From positions 85,427,178 to 85,491,177 of the forward strand of contig OZ038379.1 of NCBI GenBank assembly GCA_964036045.1: DNA of 64,000 nucleotides, given 5' to 3'. Numbering within the stretch: position 1 is the first letter of the stretch; every line of letters starts with the position of its first letter. Origin of the DNA: Eutreptiella sp. 'Long Island Sound 2002' (taxonomy: Eukaryota; Euglenozoa; Euglenophyceae; Eutreptiales; Eutreptiaceae). Position numbers and translations under genes: made by a program. Below, piece by piece: positions 1 through 10,870 of this stretch. Under the pieces are notes generated by a model. It did not search any database. It was given only the letters and a program-made list of their open reading frames with translations, and was not told the DNA's origin.

Positions 1-4
1 GGAG

Positions 5-262
5 ATGGAGGCGGCCGGTGTACAGCCAGCATACACCCAACGATTAAGTCCAGGAGGGCACCCCCGAGGTGACCCAAGTGACTCCACGTCCTCCGCCGTA
101 GCGCAGGGGGTTGGAGCGGCGGTGCGCATGGAGGAGATGGAGGCGGCCGGTGTACAGCGACCATGCACCCAACCTTTAAGTCAAGAAGGGCACCCCCGAG
201 GTGACCCAAGTGACTCCACGTCCTCTGCCGTAGCGCAGGAGGGTGGAGCGGCGGTGCGCATG
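5..262 (+). repeat. 132-bp tandem duplication inside the OTU-like gene
   Basis: Two copies of a 132-bp unit lie head to tail, each encoding about 44 residues beginning MEAAGVQ and ending AAVRM. The frame is kept, so it duplicates protein sequence in the disordered N-terminal part. Confidence 0.85.
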
Positions 263-2080
263 GCAAGAGACCCCTCAGGCGATGAGTCTGTGACTCCCAC
301 TTCGTCCTCCCTGGCACAAGGGCGTGGTCCCCCGGCAGGTGCACCTAGGGTGGAGACTGGTGAGGTGTTAAGTCCACCTGCCCCCCCCCCCCCAGGTGGT
401 GCGAACGCGGCATGTGTTGAACGTGGAACACCGGACCCCTGGTCCCAGGTCTGCCCCGCCGGTAAGTCACACTCCCCGGCCCCCCACCCTGTGTGTCTGA
501 CACCGGCGGCTAGTGATGGAGGGGTGGCGAGTTCCTTGGAGGAGTCTCCTGTACCACTTGCACAGAAACCCAAGGAGCCAGCTGCTGTGGACTGCAGTCC
601 TTCTAGCACAGGCACTGTGGCGACAGTGAAGGCCTGCAGTCATTCTAGTGCAGATTCAGGGTACACCCCGGTTGAACACCCTAGTTCATTGGCGACAGTG
701 AGGGCTTGCAGTCAGTCCAGTGCAGAGTCAGCGACCACCCCGGTTGCACACCCCAGTTCTGTGGGACAGAGCCCACGGAGCAAGAAGCGCCCAGGGGTTC
801 CCCCACCAAGTAATGGGGCTGCCGTGAAACGTGGCAAGAAAGAGCAAGGCACAAAGACAGCGCCGATAGATCCAGATGCTATGGCATTGGACCACGTGGA
901 CAAAAAGCCCAGCAAGGCCAAGGTTGGCAGAGTCCTACCAACGGCAAGGTCCTTGAAGCTTCGCATTCTTCCCGACCAATACGTTGCCGGGGCATGTTTC
1001 TACTATGCCGTGGCCCAAAGCCTGCATGCTATCACCAGCAACACCCCGTTGGACGGCGCATCGCTGCGGGCAAGGGCCATCGCCGTGTTTCGCGACATGT
1101 GTGGGCTTTCAATTCAAGAGTCTTCACTATCTGTGAACCGGGATCTTGAGAAGGACACATGGCGTGGCCTGCCCCAAGGGGGAATGGCTGACCACTTTGC
1201 TGCCTTGGCGAAGCACGTGAACGGTAGTGTGGTGTTGCTGCGATCAGACAGGTACAGCATTGTGACGTCAGGGTTTGGGATTGACAGCGCGTTGACATCC
1301 GCTACTGTTTGGGTGCCTGGACGGGGGCATCCGCTGCACTACCGTGACTGTGGGGATATGGAGGAGCAGTGCCACCGGGCGACGGTGGTGGTTATTGCCG
1401 AGGCGGAACGAGATGGTGTCAAAGGAGGTGGTCATTTCCGGGGTGCAGTCTTTGACCATTCGCTGCAGGTAGCCCCCTTTTGCACGTTGCACGGGATGAT
1501 GGCCATCTTGGCATACAAGCGTGGGCCGGTTGGGGGGGTTAGAGCGTGGCATTTGCAACTAGGGGTTGGTGGTATGAAGGGCCACACCAATGCAACAAAC
1601 TGCCGCCGCACTCGTCTAGTGCAACGGACACGCAACTACAAGCCACTAGTGACCCTGGTGAACAAGATGGCAAGGCAGATGTTGCCTGATTGGTTCACAT
1701 GGACCACCATGCAATTGTCTTGCAATGTGCTCACAAAACCGCATCAGCATGTGCATGACGCGTCCCCTTGGTCGGCAGTGTTTTCCACCGGCCAGCACAC
1801 ACGGGGACACATATGGGTGGAGGTAGGTGGTGTATGTAATGGTCGGGGTGGACGGAGATGTAGTATGGAATGCTTGGATGGTGTTACACGGGTTGGCGCC
1901 ACGTACGATGTATGCCAGCAACCGGTTCTCGTGCGTACGGGTGCATGGCATGGCACTTGTTCTTGGCACGGGGAGAGGAGGTTGGTGGTGTTGTACTCCC
2001 GTGGTGACTGGTGGACACTCCCGCCGCGGGACCGTGCATTCCTCGATGAGACCGCTTTCCGCTTACATGCAGGTGCATAG
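5..2080 (+). CDS. OTU-like cysteine protease with C-terminal dioxygenase-like domain (transposon-borne)
   Basis: The 691-residue frame may begin upstream of the window. Residues 1-310 are low-complexity Ser/Pro/Thr-rich sequence and contain a 44-residue tandem duplication. At about residues 325-480 an OTU-type fold is suggested by GACFYYAVAQSL (the family's Cys box), then GGMADHFAALA, and a late GGHFRG that fits the catalytic His. The usual Asp two residues before the Cys is not there. OTU proteins remove ubiquitin from substrates. At about residues 560-690 a second domain starts LPDWFTWTTMQ and carries HVHD, then AWHGTCSWHGERR, which resembles the distal His and Arg of Fe(II)/2-oxoglutarate oxygenases, although the first motif is not a clean HxD. 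A homologous copy of this second domain lies at 8061-8582. The next gene opens in another frame and overlaps the TAG stop. Family calls are by eye: OTU moderate, oxygenase weak. Confidence 0.6.
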   Translation: MEAAGVQPAYTQRLSPGGHPRGDPSDSTSSAVAQGVGAAVRMEEMEAAGVQRPCTQPLSQEGHPRGDPSDSTSSAVAQEGGAAVRMARDPSGDESVTPTSSSLAQGRGPPAGAPRVETGEVLSPPAPPPPGGANAACVERGTPDPWSQVCPAGKSHSPAPHPVCLTPAASDGGVASSLEESPVPLAQKPKEPAAVDCSPSSTGTVATVKACSHSSADSGYTPVEHPSSLATVRACSQSSAESATTPVAHPSSVGQSPRSKKRPGVPPPSNGAAVKRGKKEQGTKTAPIDPDAMALDHVDKKPSKAKVGRVLPTARSLKLRILPDQYVAGACFYYAVAQSLHAITSNTPLDGASLRARAIAVFRDMCGLSIQESSLSVNRDLEKDTWRGLPQGGMADHFAALAKHVNGSVVLLRSDRYSIVTSGFGIDSALTSATVWVPGRGHPLHYRDCGDMEEQCHRATVVVIAEAERDGVKGGGHFRGAVFDHSLQVAPFCTLHGMMAILAYKRGPVGGVRAWHLQLGVGGMKGHTNATNCRRTRLVQRTRNYKPLVTLVNKMARQMLPDWFTWTTMQLSCNVLTKPHQHVHDASPWSAVFSTGQHTRGHIWVEVGGVCNGRGGRRCSMECLDGVTRVGATYDVCQQPVLVRTGAWHGTCSWHGERRLVVLYSRGDWWTLPPRDRAFLDETAFRLHAGA

Positions 2081-4109
2081 TGGGCCACTTGGTGGAGCAC
2101 CGCGGCGACCATGGGGAATGGAGAATCCACATGGGTACAACTGGTGTTGGTTGGGTACCACGCTGCAGTGTCTGTTGGTGGCGTCGGGTGGACATGCAGG
2201 ACACGCAGGACACGCAGGATGCCTGGACGAGGAGGGTGTCTGGGGACCATTGTGGCAGGGTGTTGTGGCACATGGAGGAGGTGGTGCATACAATCCACAG
2301 GACATTGCTGAGAGGCTGGCAATGGAGGATGCCATGTGTGAGACGGTGTGCCGATGCAGCGGGCGATGCAAGTGCAAAGCCCCTGCACCAAAATTCCAAT
2401 GGATGCGGCACGCGGAGATGCCCGAGTGTTGGAAGTACATGGTGCCCAAGCTCACGGCCGCTGGGGTGGTTGCTCTGTCATGTTGTTTGTCGTACGAGCA
2501 GTTCTGGCAATACTGTGGTGCCTGTGGGGTGAAGGTTCTGCGGGAGGGGGGGGAGACAGCCATGCCAGCGCAGATATTGCATGTGACGAACCAGGGACAG
2601 AGTGTGCGCCAGCGTGTGAAGGAGGGAATGAAGGGGAGACCGGTTGGGTTACCTGACAACCCCCCCCCGTGTCCGTGTGGGGGTGACCCCAGGGAGGCAC
2701 CAATGTATACATCGGTGGTGTACAACGAGGTCGTGGGGTTACATGTCCACAACCAGCAGGAGTACAAGTTGGTTGTGGACCATGAGTTTCTCGATTGCCT
2801 GGGGTGGCAATGGTCCTTGCATGCCATGGTGTTGCACATTGCAGCGACGAGGGAGGAGGGTCACTTTGTGGTGCATGTCGTTTTCAACGACAGGTGGTGG
2901 TTGTGTAACGACACCACGGTGAAGGCCATGAATCCCCCCCCCGACCCGCGAAAGGCGACGTTTCTGCTATACAAGCGGAAACAGACAGATTTGGTTGCAC
3001 CAGACACGTCGCAGCGTGCCTCCCAACGGACCGGACCGCCGGCCCCTGGTAAGACACGGGATGCCCGGAGCGTACCTACTGACACCTCGGTGCCAGCCAT
3101 GGCGCTGGCACCAGGTGCGTCCCCCCCCACCCCTCCTTCAACACAGGGTGCATCAAGGTTGGGGTACATCAGGAACAGGCCTATGCATGCCCAGAGCGTG
3201 CCTATGGACGCCTCTGTGCCAGCCATGGCGCTGGCACAAGGCGCACCCCCCCCTTCCCCAACTGCAACACAGAGTGCTTCAAGGGTAGGGGACATGAGTA
3301 CGCATGCCCAGAGCATGCCTAATGAGATGTGTGTGGCTGCCTCGGCGCCGCTACAGACGTCCTCAGAATTTGTTGAGGCAGTGGCACAGTTGCTGCAGAA
3401 GCGCAAGGTGCGAGTGGCAAGGCATCTGAGAGTGCGTGTTGAAGCACACCAGATGCAACTGAGAGCACGGCATGCAAAAGAGTGGGATGCGCGGCATGCA
3501 GACCATGGCATGTCACAATCCTCAGTGGCACAATCAGTCGAGCAAGACAGGTTGAGGTCTGTTGCATTGGCCGCATCGGGGAAGGACACATTGTGCGTGT
3601 TGATGCAGGCCACTCCCATGCAGCTGGACAGTGGCCCAAAGACACTACAAATGTTTGTAGCCGCTCATTGGCAGTATCAGTTCACGACAAGTGGGGGTGT
3701 TGAGTGTGTGTGTTGTGCGTGGGCAAACGTGTGTGGCATTCCTGGGGTGGCTCGTCCCCCTAAGAAAAGTGAAGCCCTGGTATTGGGAACATATGCTGTA
3801 GGGATGCGCATGAAGACCTCCGGCCCAAAAACGTGGCGGAAGGAGGTGTTGGAAAGCCACTTGGGGTTATCACGTGGCACAACATCAAACCGAAAGAATC
3901 TGCATAGGCCAGGGCACCACCACCGATTGGCTGAGGACAGTTTCAAGCTGCATTGTGCAGAGCGGTATCGCGCATTGTGCCCCACTGCTGGTGCCACAGC
4001 TGTGGTGGTGGAAGCGACCGTTGTGTTCGTCAGGGGGGAAGCCATGGACATTGGTGTGGCAGTGTCGGATGCTGAGGCAGCCATTCTGTCACGGTTGGTT
4101 GAGGTGTAG
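2068..4109 (+). CDS. USP-like deubiquitinase domain fused to zinc-finger N-terminus of the transposase
   Basis: The frame is open from 1827, but the ATG at 2068, overlapping the stop of the previous gene, is the more sensible start. Near the N-terminus YNWCWLGTTLQCLL matches the Cys box of ubiquitin-specific proteases (NTCYLNSxLQxLL). About 230 residues later EEGHFVVHVVFNDRWWLCND matches the His box, with a YKRK end like the family's FYxR. A CPCGG between them could be part of a zinc ribbon. A Pro/Ala-rich linker follows with a near-duplicate of about 100 bp. The last 170 residues carry CVCC and a later HRPGHHH, like the BED/TTF-type finger before hAT transposases. The stop is TAG, and the same frame then continues into the transposase (4110-4391). 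USP cleaves ubiquitin isopeptide bonds; a role in transposition is inference only. Confidence 0.6.
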
Positions 4110-6576
4110 ATAGGGTTACGCATGTGCACTTCCATCCGTGCTATAAGTGAGCGCATCCTTCTGCACTGTTCTCTGACATCCGCCCCTGGGCACCATGCAT
4201 CACGGCGGTGGATAGTTGAGAAGGCTATTGCCGCAATGCATGATGCCATGCACGATGAGGTAACGCATGCCCTATTGCTGGCAACGTTCATTGCAGTGTT
4301 GCTTGACGGCTCGGATAGGCAGAGGCATCGCATCAATGAGTATGCCACTTGTGCTTATTTTTCCGGGGACTGGCCCTGGGGGCATGTGTGAGGTGTTCCT
4401 TGGTGTGGTGGATGTGGCCTGTGGTGATGCGCATGAGGTTGCAACGCAGCTAGAATGCATCCCGATGTCCTGGATTCCTGACCGTGATTGGTGGGCAAAG
4501 AGGGTAGTGACCTTTGCAGTGGACGGGGCTTCTAACCTTGGTGTGCGGGGTGCCAGTGCGCGGCACGTTGTTGATGTCTCACACATTGAGAGCAATGTGT
4601 TCGCCTTGATTGGGAAGTGGTTAGTGGTGATGACACCCTTGGGTGAGCCGTGCCATGTGTTGCAGCGCAAGTTGGGTCTTGCATTGGAGGCTGCTGGCCC
4701 AACCCATGTTGATTACTTGGCGGCCGTCAATCGGCAACGAGGATTGTACAATGGGGCACGGCAGTGGAAGGAGTTGCAAAAGTGTGTGCAAAGGCATGTG
4801 CAGGATAAACGTAGTGGCTTGCAGCTCATCCCCACAAGTCATCGCGTCAGGTGGTCACAGGCGCATGCACGGCGCAACACTGCTTTTTTGGCCAATGTCC
4901 CTTGGGTGGCACGACACTTGGATTCCAAGGTGCAGCATTCTACCAAGGAGGAGGATGTGTGGGAGGACTGCCATGATGCCAGTTTGCTTGCATGGGGGGT
5001 GGTCTACGGGGACATCGTGCACGGCATGCGGTGTTTTAACAGTGTGGCACAACTACGTGCGCCCACTGGTGCACACTTAGCCACTGCAACGGGTATGCTA
5101 GAAGCCCGGTTGCAGAGGGTGGCTCGCGAGGAGGGTCCAGGGTGGTTGCAATTCAAGGAGCAGACTGTAACTGGTGCGTGGCGTGGTGTGCAGTTGGTCC
5201 AGTTTGATTCAGGTGGGCAGAAGTGTGCAACAACCCCTCCTTTTCCAGGCGTTCAGGCGCGTGCAGTGACCGATGTGTTGCTTGCAGGCATCAAGGAGGG
5301 GCAGGCAACCATTGACCCCAGGGGGGTGTTGGAGTGCGCAGTCTTGTTGGACCATGGCTGTTTCGTTGCCCTCCCGGTCAATGAGCGTGCTGCATATGGG
5401 GTGGAGCAGTTGCGTCAGTTCATGACTTCACACCAAGAAGAGTTGGGTGCAGCCAATGTGAATTGTGACCGTGCCTTGGTGGAGTGGGAAGGCCTTAAGG
5501 AGCACATGGTGCAGCACTTTGCAACTGTGCAAATGTCCAAGATGTGGGAGGCACTGGCACCTGAAAGGGCACATGCGCAGTGGGGGAATGTGTGGCGCGT
5601 TCTCGCATTATTGCGAACATATTGCCCCGCTGAAGCTGCAGTAGAGCGTGCCATCTCTTTGCGTGGGAGGTTCTGCAGTAGTATGCATGACACTGTGGAG
5701 ACACATGTCCTGAGCATGTGCATGGCATTGCATTCCAACTTGCCCCCTTTACAGCAATGGGCAAAGGGACAAGGCGTTGCAGTGGCACGCCACCTGGCTG
5801 CCCATGCAGGCTTCGATCTGCGCCCAAGACAAAGGGTTTCAAAGAAGGTAGGGGACAGAGAATCTGTGGAGGCTGCAATGCTTCAATGTCTGCAAGGTAA
5901 TGAAGCAGTGGCTGATGATGGTGACAGCCTGCCCTTCTTTGGAGGGCCGGGTACACCACTGAGCTCAACGGCACCCTCAAGGAAGGGTACAGAACGGCAC
6001 CAGGCAGATGTGGTCAGCATTGTTGCACCTGATGGGACCCCTGACTCGCATGCTGGCAACCATGACTTCATCACTTTTCGCAGAGGTATGGAGTGTGCCA
6101 CATGCAAGAAGGAGGTTCGCATCCGGTGCAATACATGTCTGGTGTGCCATGCATGCTTTTGCGCAAGTCCACGTCCTTGTGGGAACGTGGTGGTGAATGT
6201 TGTAGATGATGTCTGTGATGAGGGGGAGAACAATAGTGCAGACGAATTGGCCACACCACGGAAGCCAAATAAGAGGCGTGGTGTGGCCAGGATGCAGGCG
6301 AAATTGGTGATGGCCACGCAGAATGGCAGGCTGCGTGATTGGTCAAAGGGGGCGCTGTTGAACTGTCTGGATGTGCTTGGTGTGAAGGTGGCAGGTAACA
6401 GCGATCGGCAGGAACTGCGGGACCCTGCTACGCAGCATGCGTTGCCATTATTGCAAGAATGGGATGCCTTTGTGCCGGACACGGACCCTGTCACCCGTTC
6501 TGCGGCACCACCAAGCAGCTCCCAGCCCAGTTGCTCGCAGCCAGTTGATGACATGGATGGACTCATCGATGAATGA
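4110..6576 (+). CDS. hAT-like transposase body (frameshifted near 4380)
   Basis: The first part (4110-4391) continues the preceding frame past a TAG. It contains ATFIAVLLDGSDRQ, which fits the first catalytic Asp region of the RNase H-like fold. A one-base shift in a GGGGG run near 4380 moves the reading to the 769-residue frame ending at 6576. There VVTFAVDGASNLGVRG fits the second Asp block, SHRVRWSQAH the conserved RW of hAT proteins, and CPAEAAVERAISLRGRF the C-terminal dimerisation segment, where the family has a PASSAASERxFS-like motif. After it comes a cysteine cluster (CATCKKEV, then CNTCLVCHACFC) and an acidic, Ser-rich tail. The protein would bind the element's ends and cut and join DNA in the nucleus. 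Terminal inverted repeats were not found inside the window. The shift may be decay or a homopolymer error. Confidence 0.6.
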
Positions 6577-7174
6577 GAGGATGCCCACGTATTTGCATGT
6601 GCCCTTTTGTTGTTGTGTGCTGTCTTCGAAGATTTTCCCCATTTTCCCTGTTTGCACATTTGATTTGATGTTCTGTGGCATTACCACGACCATTTTATTT
6701 GTGGATCTGAATTTAACTGATGCTGGTTGCAATGGTCATGATGCAATCCCTTGAGATGTTTCCCATTTGGCTTTTTTGTGTGGTGGTTGTTCAATTTTCC
6801 CACTTTTCCTGGTCCCACATTTTCCCCTTTCCCCTTTCCCCTTTCCCCTTTCCCCTTTCCCCTTTCCCCTTTCCCCTTTCCCCTTTCCCCTTTCCCCTTT
6901 CCCCTTTCCCCTTTCCCAAAGTACACAAACAAATTGTCTGCTCAAACAACCAAAATCAGAATCAAATTGAAGTTGTCACATACACTACTGTCAACAACAG
7001 GTGTGCAATTGCTTTCCAAATAGGGGGGTCTGCGTTTTCTGTGGCGCCTTTTCTCCTTGGGGGGGGGGGGGGAGGGAGGCTGGAAAGCACCCGATAGTGG
7101 GGGGGGGGATGGGTGGGGGGCGGGGTTTCCTGTGAAGAATTTGGTGTGGACAATGGCGGGGGGGGGGGGCTTTG
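6577..7174. other. Non-coding interval after the transposase, T/C-rich then G-rich
   Basis: No convincing gene is present. The stretch holds T-rich sequence, a TTTCCCC tandem run (listed separately) and long G homopolymers between 7058 and 7170. Confidence 0.6.
6821..6917. repeat. TTTCCCC heptamer microsatellite, about 14 copies
   Basis: The 7-bp unit TTTCCCC repeats without interruption. It is open in all frames on both strands, so overlapping reading frames here are artefacts. It is not a recognised telomere unit. Confidence 0.95.
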
Positions 7175-7280
7175 GACCCCTAGACCCACCTCCAGTACAT
7201 AAGAATATCAGACATCTTCGTGGACAGACCGCACACACAACATCCCTTATCAGACATCAGACATCAGACCTTATACACAT
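7175..7280. repeat. Dispersed repeat R1, copy 1
   Basis: About 105 bp beginning GACCCCTAGACCCACC and containing GACAGACCGCACACACAAC and tandem CAGACATC units. A copy that looks about 90% identical lies at 32011-32115, directly before the LINE ORF2. Confidence 0.85.
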
Positions 7281-7285
7281 AGCTG

Positions 7286-7575
7286 CGGCCCGTGCTTGGT
7301 TTCAGGGTGTTGGTGCACATTGCGCAGATTTTGGGCCTTTTTGGCGCCTTTTTGGGCCGTTTCTCGGACATATCGTGTAGCTCAAGGGCACTGAAGGGCT
7401 CTTTGATACGGCGAAGTCCAGCGGCACGTGGAGTGTAGTCACCGGTTCCCTTAGTTTGGACGTTTTGCCCGGGTTTGGGGGCTATGTTGGGCGAAAAATA
7501 GTTGTTTTTGGCCCAAAGCTGCGCAGGTTTGGGAGGGCACCTCCCGACTTGGTGCCACCGCCCCCGGCCGCCACC
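7286..7575 (+). mobile_element. Internal fragment of the CTACACCCC-TIR element
   Basis: This stretch matches the inner part of the elements at 52926-59208: the CCCGTGCTTGG start, the GTTTCTCGGACATAT block, the GGGAGGGCACCTCCCGACTTGG block and the GCCACCGG end. Both termini are missing. Confidence 0.75.
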
Positions 7576-7576
7576 G

Positions 7577-8040
7577 GTGTTCTTGTTGTTGTTGTTGTTG
7601 AGGCGCTCAGCACGTGCCGGCGGGAGAAATTGCCAGACGCGCTCTCCATGGGCAGAGCGCAAGGGAGCAGTCGGCCGGCGCAACGCAAGCCGGGCGGGCG
7701 CCGACGACGACCTAGGGGGGGGGGGGGGGGGATGCCGCCTTCTGTCCGGGGGGGAGGGGGGCACGCGTCGCTGAGGGAGGGACTACCTGTCCGTGTGACC
7801 CATGCTCCCTCCCCCGTCGCGTGGGGGAGGGCTCGCGCACATGTGCGAGACGGAAGCGGGATGGGGGGCTGGTGGGAGGGACCACCTGTCCGGGGACCTA
7901 CGGGGCCCCGGCTCCCCTTGCTTCTCCCACTCCCCCGCAACGGGGGAGGGGGCGAACGTCCTGTGCGAAGGTGGAGGAGGGTGGGTGGGGGGGGGGGGGG
8001 GGGGTATGCATGGTGTATACCCCTGTGTCCCGATTCCCTT
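7577..8040. repeat. Dispersed repeat R2, copy 1
   Basis: A GC-rich block starts with a GTT trinucleotide run and CAGCACGTGCCGGCGGG, then alternates ACCACCTGTCCG segments with long G runs. A second copy is at 59455-59910 with the same segment order, so this is a dispersed repeat and not a gene. Confidence 0.85.
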
Positions 8041-8060
8041 GCGTGGTGACAAAGTGGGGG

Positions 8061-8582
8061 GGGATTTCCGCATTATTCACCTGTGTGCAGCGAATGCCTC
8101 TGCCCGAAGAGGCCGTTTGGGAGTTGAATGCATATGCATGCGCAGTGTTGCCTCAATGGTTTCATTGGACAACACTCCAAATTGTCTATTCCCCCATGGA
8201 CCACCAAATGCCTGGTCACATGCATTGCAATCCTACCTACCCCATGTCAGCGATTGTCACGCGGGGTATCCATGATTGGGGCGAGTGTCTCTTTGAGAGC
8301 GGTTGTGTTCTCTGGACTGGTGCCCCATGGCAAGGAAGGGAGCTCCCACTTAGCTTAGTCCGTGGTGGTACCATCATGGCCAGAGCAATGCCTAGGTGGC
8401 CAGGGGTCATATTCAATCCCTGGGCCTATCATGGCTCAGGCCCATGGAGGGGCACGTGTTGTGTAGTGGTGCACTACACGGGAACCATGGTGGACTACTT
8501 GCCAAAGGAGGCAGTGGAGGAACTCCGGAGTCTTGGATTTTGCCTCCCCTATACTAGGGGTATATGGCCGTATAGTTCCTAG
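8061..8582 (+). pseudogene. Second copy of the dioxygenase-like domain
   Basis: The frame encodes a diverged homologue of residues 560-690 of the OTU-like protein. LPQWFHWTTLQ pairs with LPDWFTWTTMQ, HMHC with HVHD, and AYHGSGPWRGTCC with AWHGTCSWHGERR; it ends with an ELRSLGF segment. There is no start codon that yields just this domain, and repeat R2 lies immediately upstream, so it is probably a fragment of a longer broken gene. The Arg that would bind 2-oxoglutarate in the family is replaced near the distal His, so activity is doubtful. Confidence 0.55.
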
Positions 8583-8675
8583 TATACGGCCGTATAGTTC
8601 CTAGTATACGGCCGTATACCTCCAAGTATACGGCCATGTACCTCAGGTATACGGCCGTCTAATTGGAGTATATGG
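8551..8675. repeat. Tandem palindromes with TATACGGCCGTATA core
   Basis: Four to five units of about 27 bp carry the self-complementary 14-mer TATACGGCCGTATA or close variants, joined by short TTCCTAG-like linkers. The array begins at the end of the dioxygenase-like fragment. Confidence 0.85.
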
Positions 8676-9238
8676 CGCACTCCATGTCTGATGCTCATGC
8701 TTGATGCACCCTGGTGGGTGCCCGTTTCATCTTGTGCCTACGGATCTAGCCCCTGATTCTACTCTATCTATTGTCATAGACAGTGGTTTGTGAAATAGAT
8801 CCCACTCATTGATGGCTTCTCTCCTTTGTGGAGGAAGTGTGTGCTGCACTTACCAAAAAAAAACCGAAACCCTATGTTGTATACCCCTCCCCCCCTCACG
8901 TTTGACGTTGGTCCCCTCTTACCCCTCAGGCCAACATTGTTTGCATGTTGTGCCACAGGACTGCCAATCACGCCAACGGCGGGCACCTCATCAAGTTCTG
9001 CCGCAACTGGCAATATGCCTTTTGGGGCAAGATGTTGCCGTGAAGCCTATGGTGGGGGGTTTGAGTATCCATGTCACTGAAGAAAATGCCGATGCCATCG
9101 AGCACGAGGCTCCTGATGTCCTCCGATGGATGCGGCGGCACACTGCCTCCATTCGGGCCATGCACATGTGCCCACCTCGGTTGTGTACAGGCGGGGGCAT
9201 TGTTGCTATGAGAGCTGACCTCACACCACATACCAGGG
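8676..9238. other. Interval with an open frame but no recognisable gene
   Basis: Short frames up to the gap encode peptides such as one with HVTEENADAIEHEA that look protein-like, but no family was recognised and the frame runs into the N gap. Confidence 0.4.
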
Positions 9239-9438
9239 NNNNNNNNNNNNNNNNNNNNNNNNNNNNNNNNNNNNNNNNNNNNNNNNNNNNNNNNNNNNNN
9301 NNNNNNNNNNNNNNNNNNNNNNNNNNNNNNNNNNNNNNNNNNNNNNNNNNNNNNNNNNNNNNNNNNNNNNNNNNNNNNNNNNNNNNNNNNNNNNNNNNNN
9401 NNNNNNNNNNNNNNNNNNNNNNNNNNNNNNNNNNNNNN
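9239..9438. other. Assembly gap, 200 N
   Basis: A run of exactly 200 N, a typical fixed-size scaffold gap, so the true distance is unknown. Confidence 0.98.
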
Positions 9439-10074
9439 TGGCGGCGTGGCCCCGCTGGTCAGCGGTTCGAGGTCACGCCGCCCTAGCACAGCCCGACCGA
9501 AGGGAATTACAAGAGAAAGAACCACGGGGTGGTCATGCGGTACGATGCAAGCCCTATGTGATGTGTATGTATCAAGTAATGTACGTTGTATAAGCAATGA
9601 ACCTCGGTATTTGCATAATGTAAACCCCCGGCCAACCACCAGGGAGGGCCAGGGGAACGGGTAACACCCCCGGACCCCCCAACGGCAGCCCCAATGGTGA
9701 GCGCACCGGGGAAACAGTGTACATATCTGATAACTAATAAGTAGGCTACTGCCGTAACATAATGCTTAAAGGTTTAATGGCCTCCCCCAAGGCCAGTTCA
9801 GTGCGCCACCCCTAGTGCCGGACTCGACCGGGCGTGCCCAGGCGAGCCCAGAAATGGGTATGACAGGCCAGACGTAAGTGCTGGCAGCCACGCCTCAGTA
9901 CACTCCGCGGGCTTAAAAGGGCCAAGGGTGCCCTAAATTCCGTAACGTTCGGGAGTCAAGCCCCGGCGCGATTTAGGGTTTTTCTGGTTAAGAGGACTCA
10001 CGTTGAGTCCCTGCTACTGCTACCCTGGAGTTATGACCTCCGGTAGTGCCTGCCTACCACGCCTGCTGCTGCTC
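9439..10074. other. Unassigned sequence before the LINE tandem repeats
   Basis: No gene is apparent. The stretch is of mixed composition, with a moderately AT-rich part at 9540-9780. It could be an LTR or the LINE 5' end, but no terminal repeats were seen to support either. Confidence 0.3.
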
Positions 10075-10870
10075 GGGTGCAGGAGGGAGCACAGGGCACC
10101 CCCGTAGATCAGCCCACAAGGGGGCGGGGTGTTAGTACGGTCAGCAGACCGGAAAACCCAGCCCAGGCTACTAAGGGGGGCGCCCGATGCAGGGCGCGCC
10201 GCGGGGGAGGACTCAGCAACGGCCGCCAAGAGGGCGAGGCCCAGCCCCCCCCCCCCCCACTTGGTGAGCCGCGTTGCTGCGGACCGTGACCCCCCAGCGT
10301 GGAAGGGGCAGAGGACACCCCGTAGGTCAGCCCACAAGGGGGCGGGGCATTAGTACGGTCAGCAGACCGGAAAACCCACTCCAGGTACAGAGGGGGGTGC
10401 CAGATGCAGGGTGCGCCGCGGGGGAGGCCCCAGCAACGGCCGCCAGAGGGGCGGGGCCCCGAGTTCCCCCCACCTGGCGGGCCGCGCTGCTGCGGGCCAG
10501 CATCCCCTACGGGAAGGGGCAGAGGACACCCCCGTAGGTCAGCCCACAAGGGGGCGGGGCGTTAGTACGGTCGGCAGACCGTAAAACCCAGCCCAGGGCG
10601 CTACAGAGGGGGGTTCACGATGCAGGGTGCGCCGCAGGGGGGGGCTCAGCGACGGCCGCCAGAGGGGCGGGACCAAGGGCCGTCCCCCGCCTGGCGGGCC
10701 TTGCTGCTGCGGGCCACAACCCCCTGCGGGAAAGGGCAAAGGACACCGCCCGTCAGTCATCCCACAACGGGGCGGGGCGTTACTACGGTCGGCAGACTAG
10801 AAAACCCAGCCCAGGGCACTACAAAGGGGGGTGCCCGAAGCAGGGAGCGCCGCGGGGGTTGGCATCCACA
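10075..10870 (+). repeat. Tandem 210-220-bp monomers, probable LINE 5' region
   Basis: Four successive copies contain the block GGCGGGGCGTTAGTACGGTC near 10121, 10342, 10552 and 10772. Each also has GATGCAGGGYGCGCCGC and a GGGCAGAGGACACC junction. The last copy is diverged. Being upstream of an ORF1-like gene, they recall the monomer arrays that act as promoters in some LINEs; promoter activity is inferred. Confidence 0.8.

Noticed and set aside
181-615. Minus-strand frames opposite the OTU-like gene
   Set aside because: Shadows of the plus-strand gene without their own motifs.
6821-6917. Telomere repeat
   Set aside because: TTTCCCC is not a known telomere unit, the run is short and internal.
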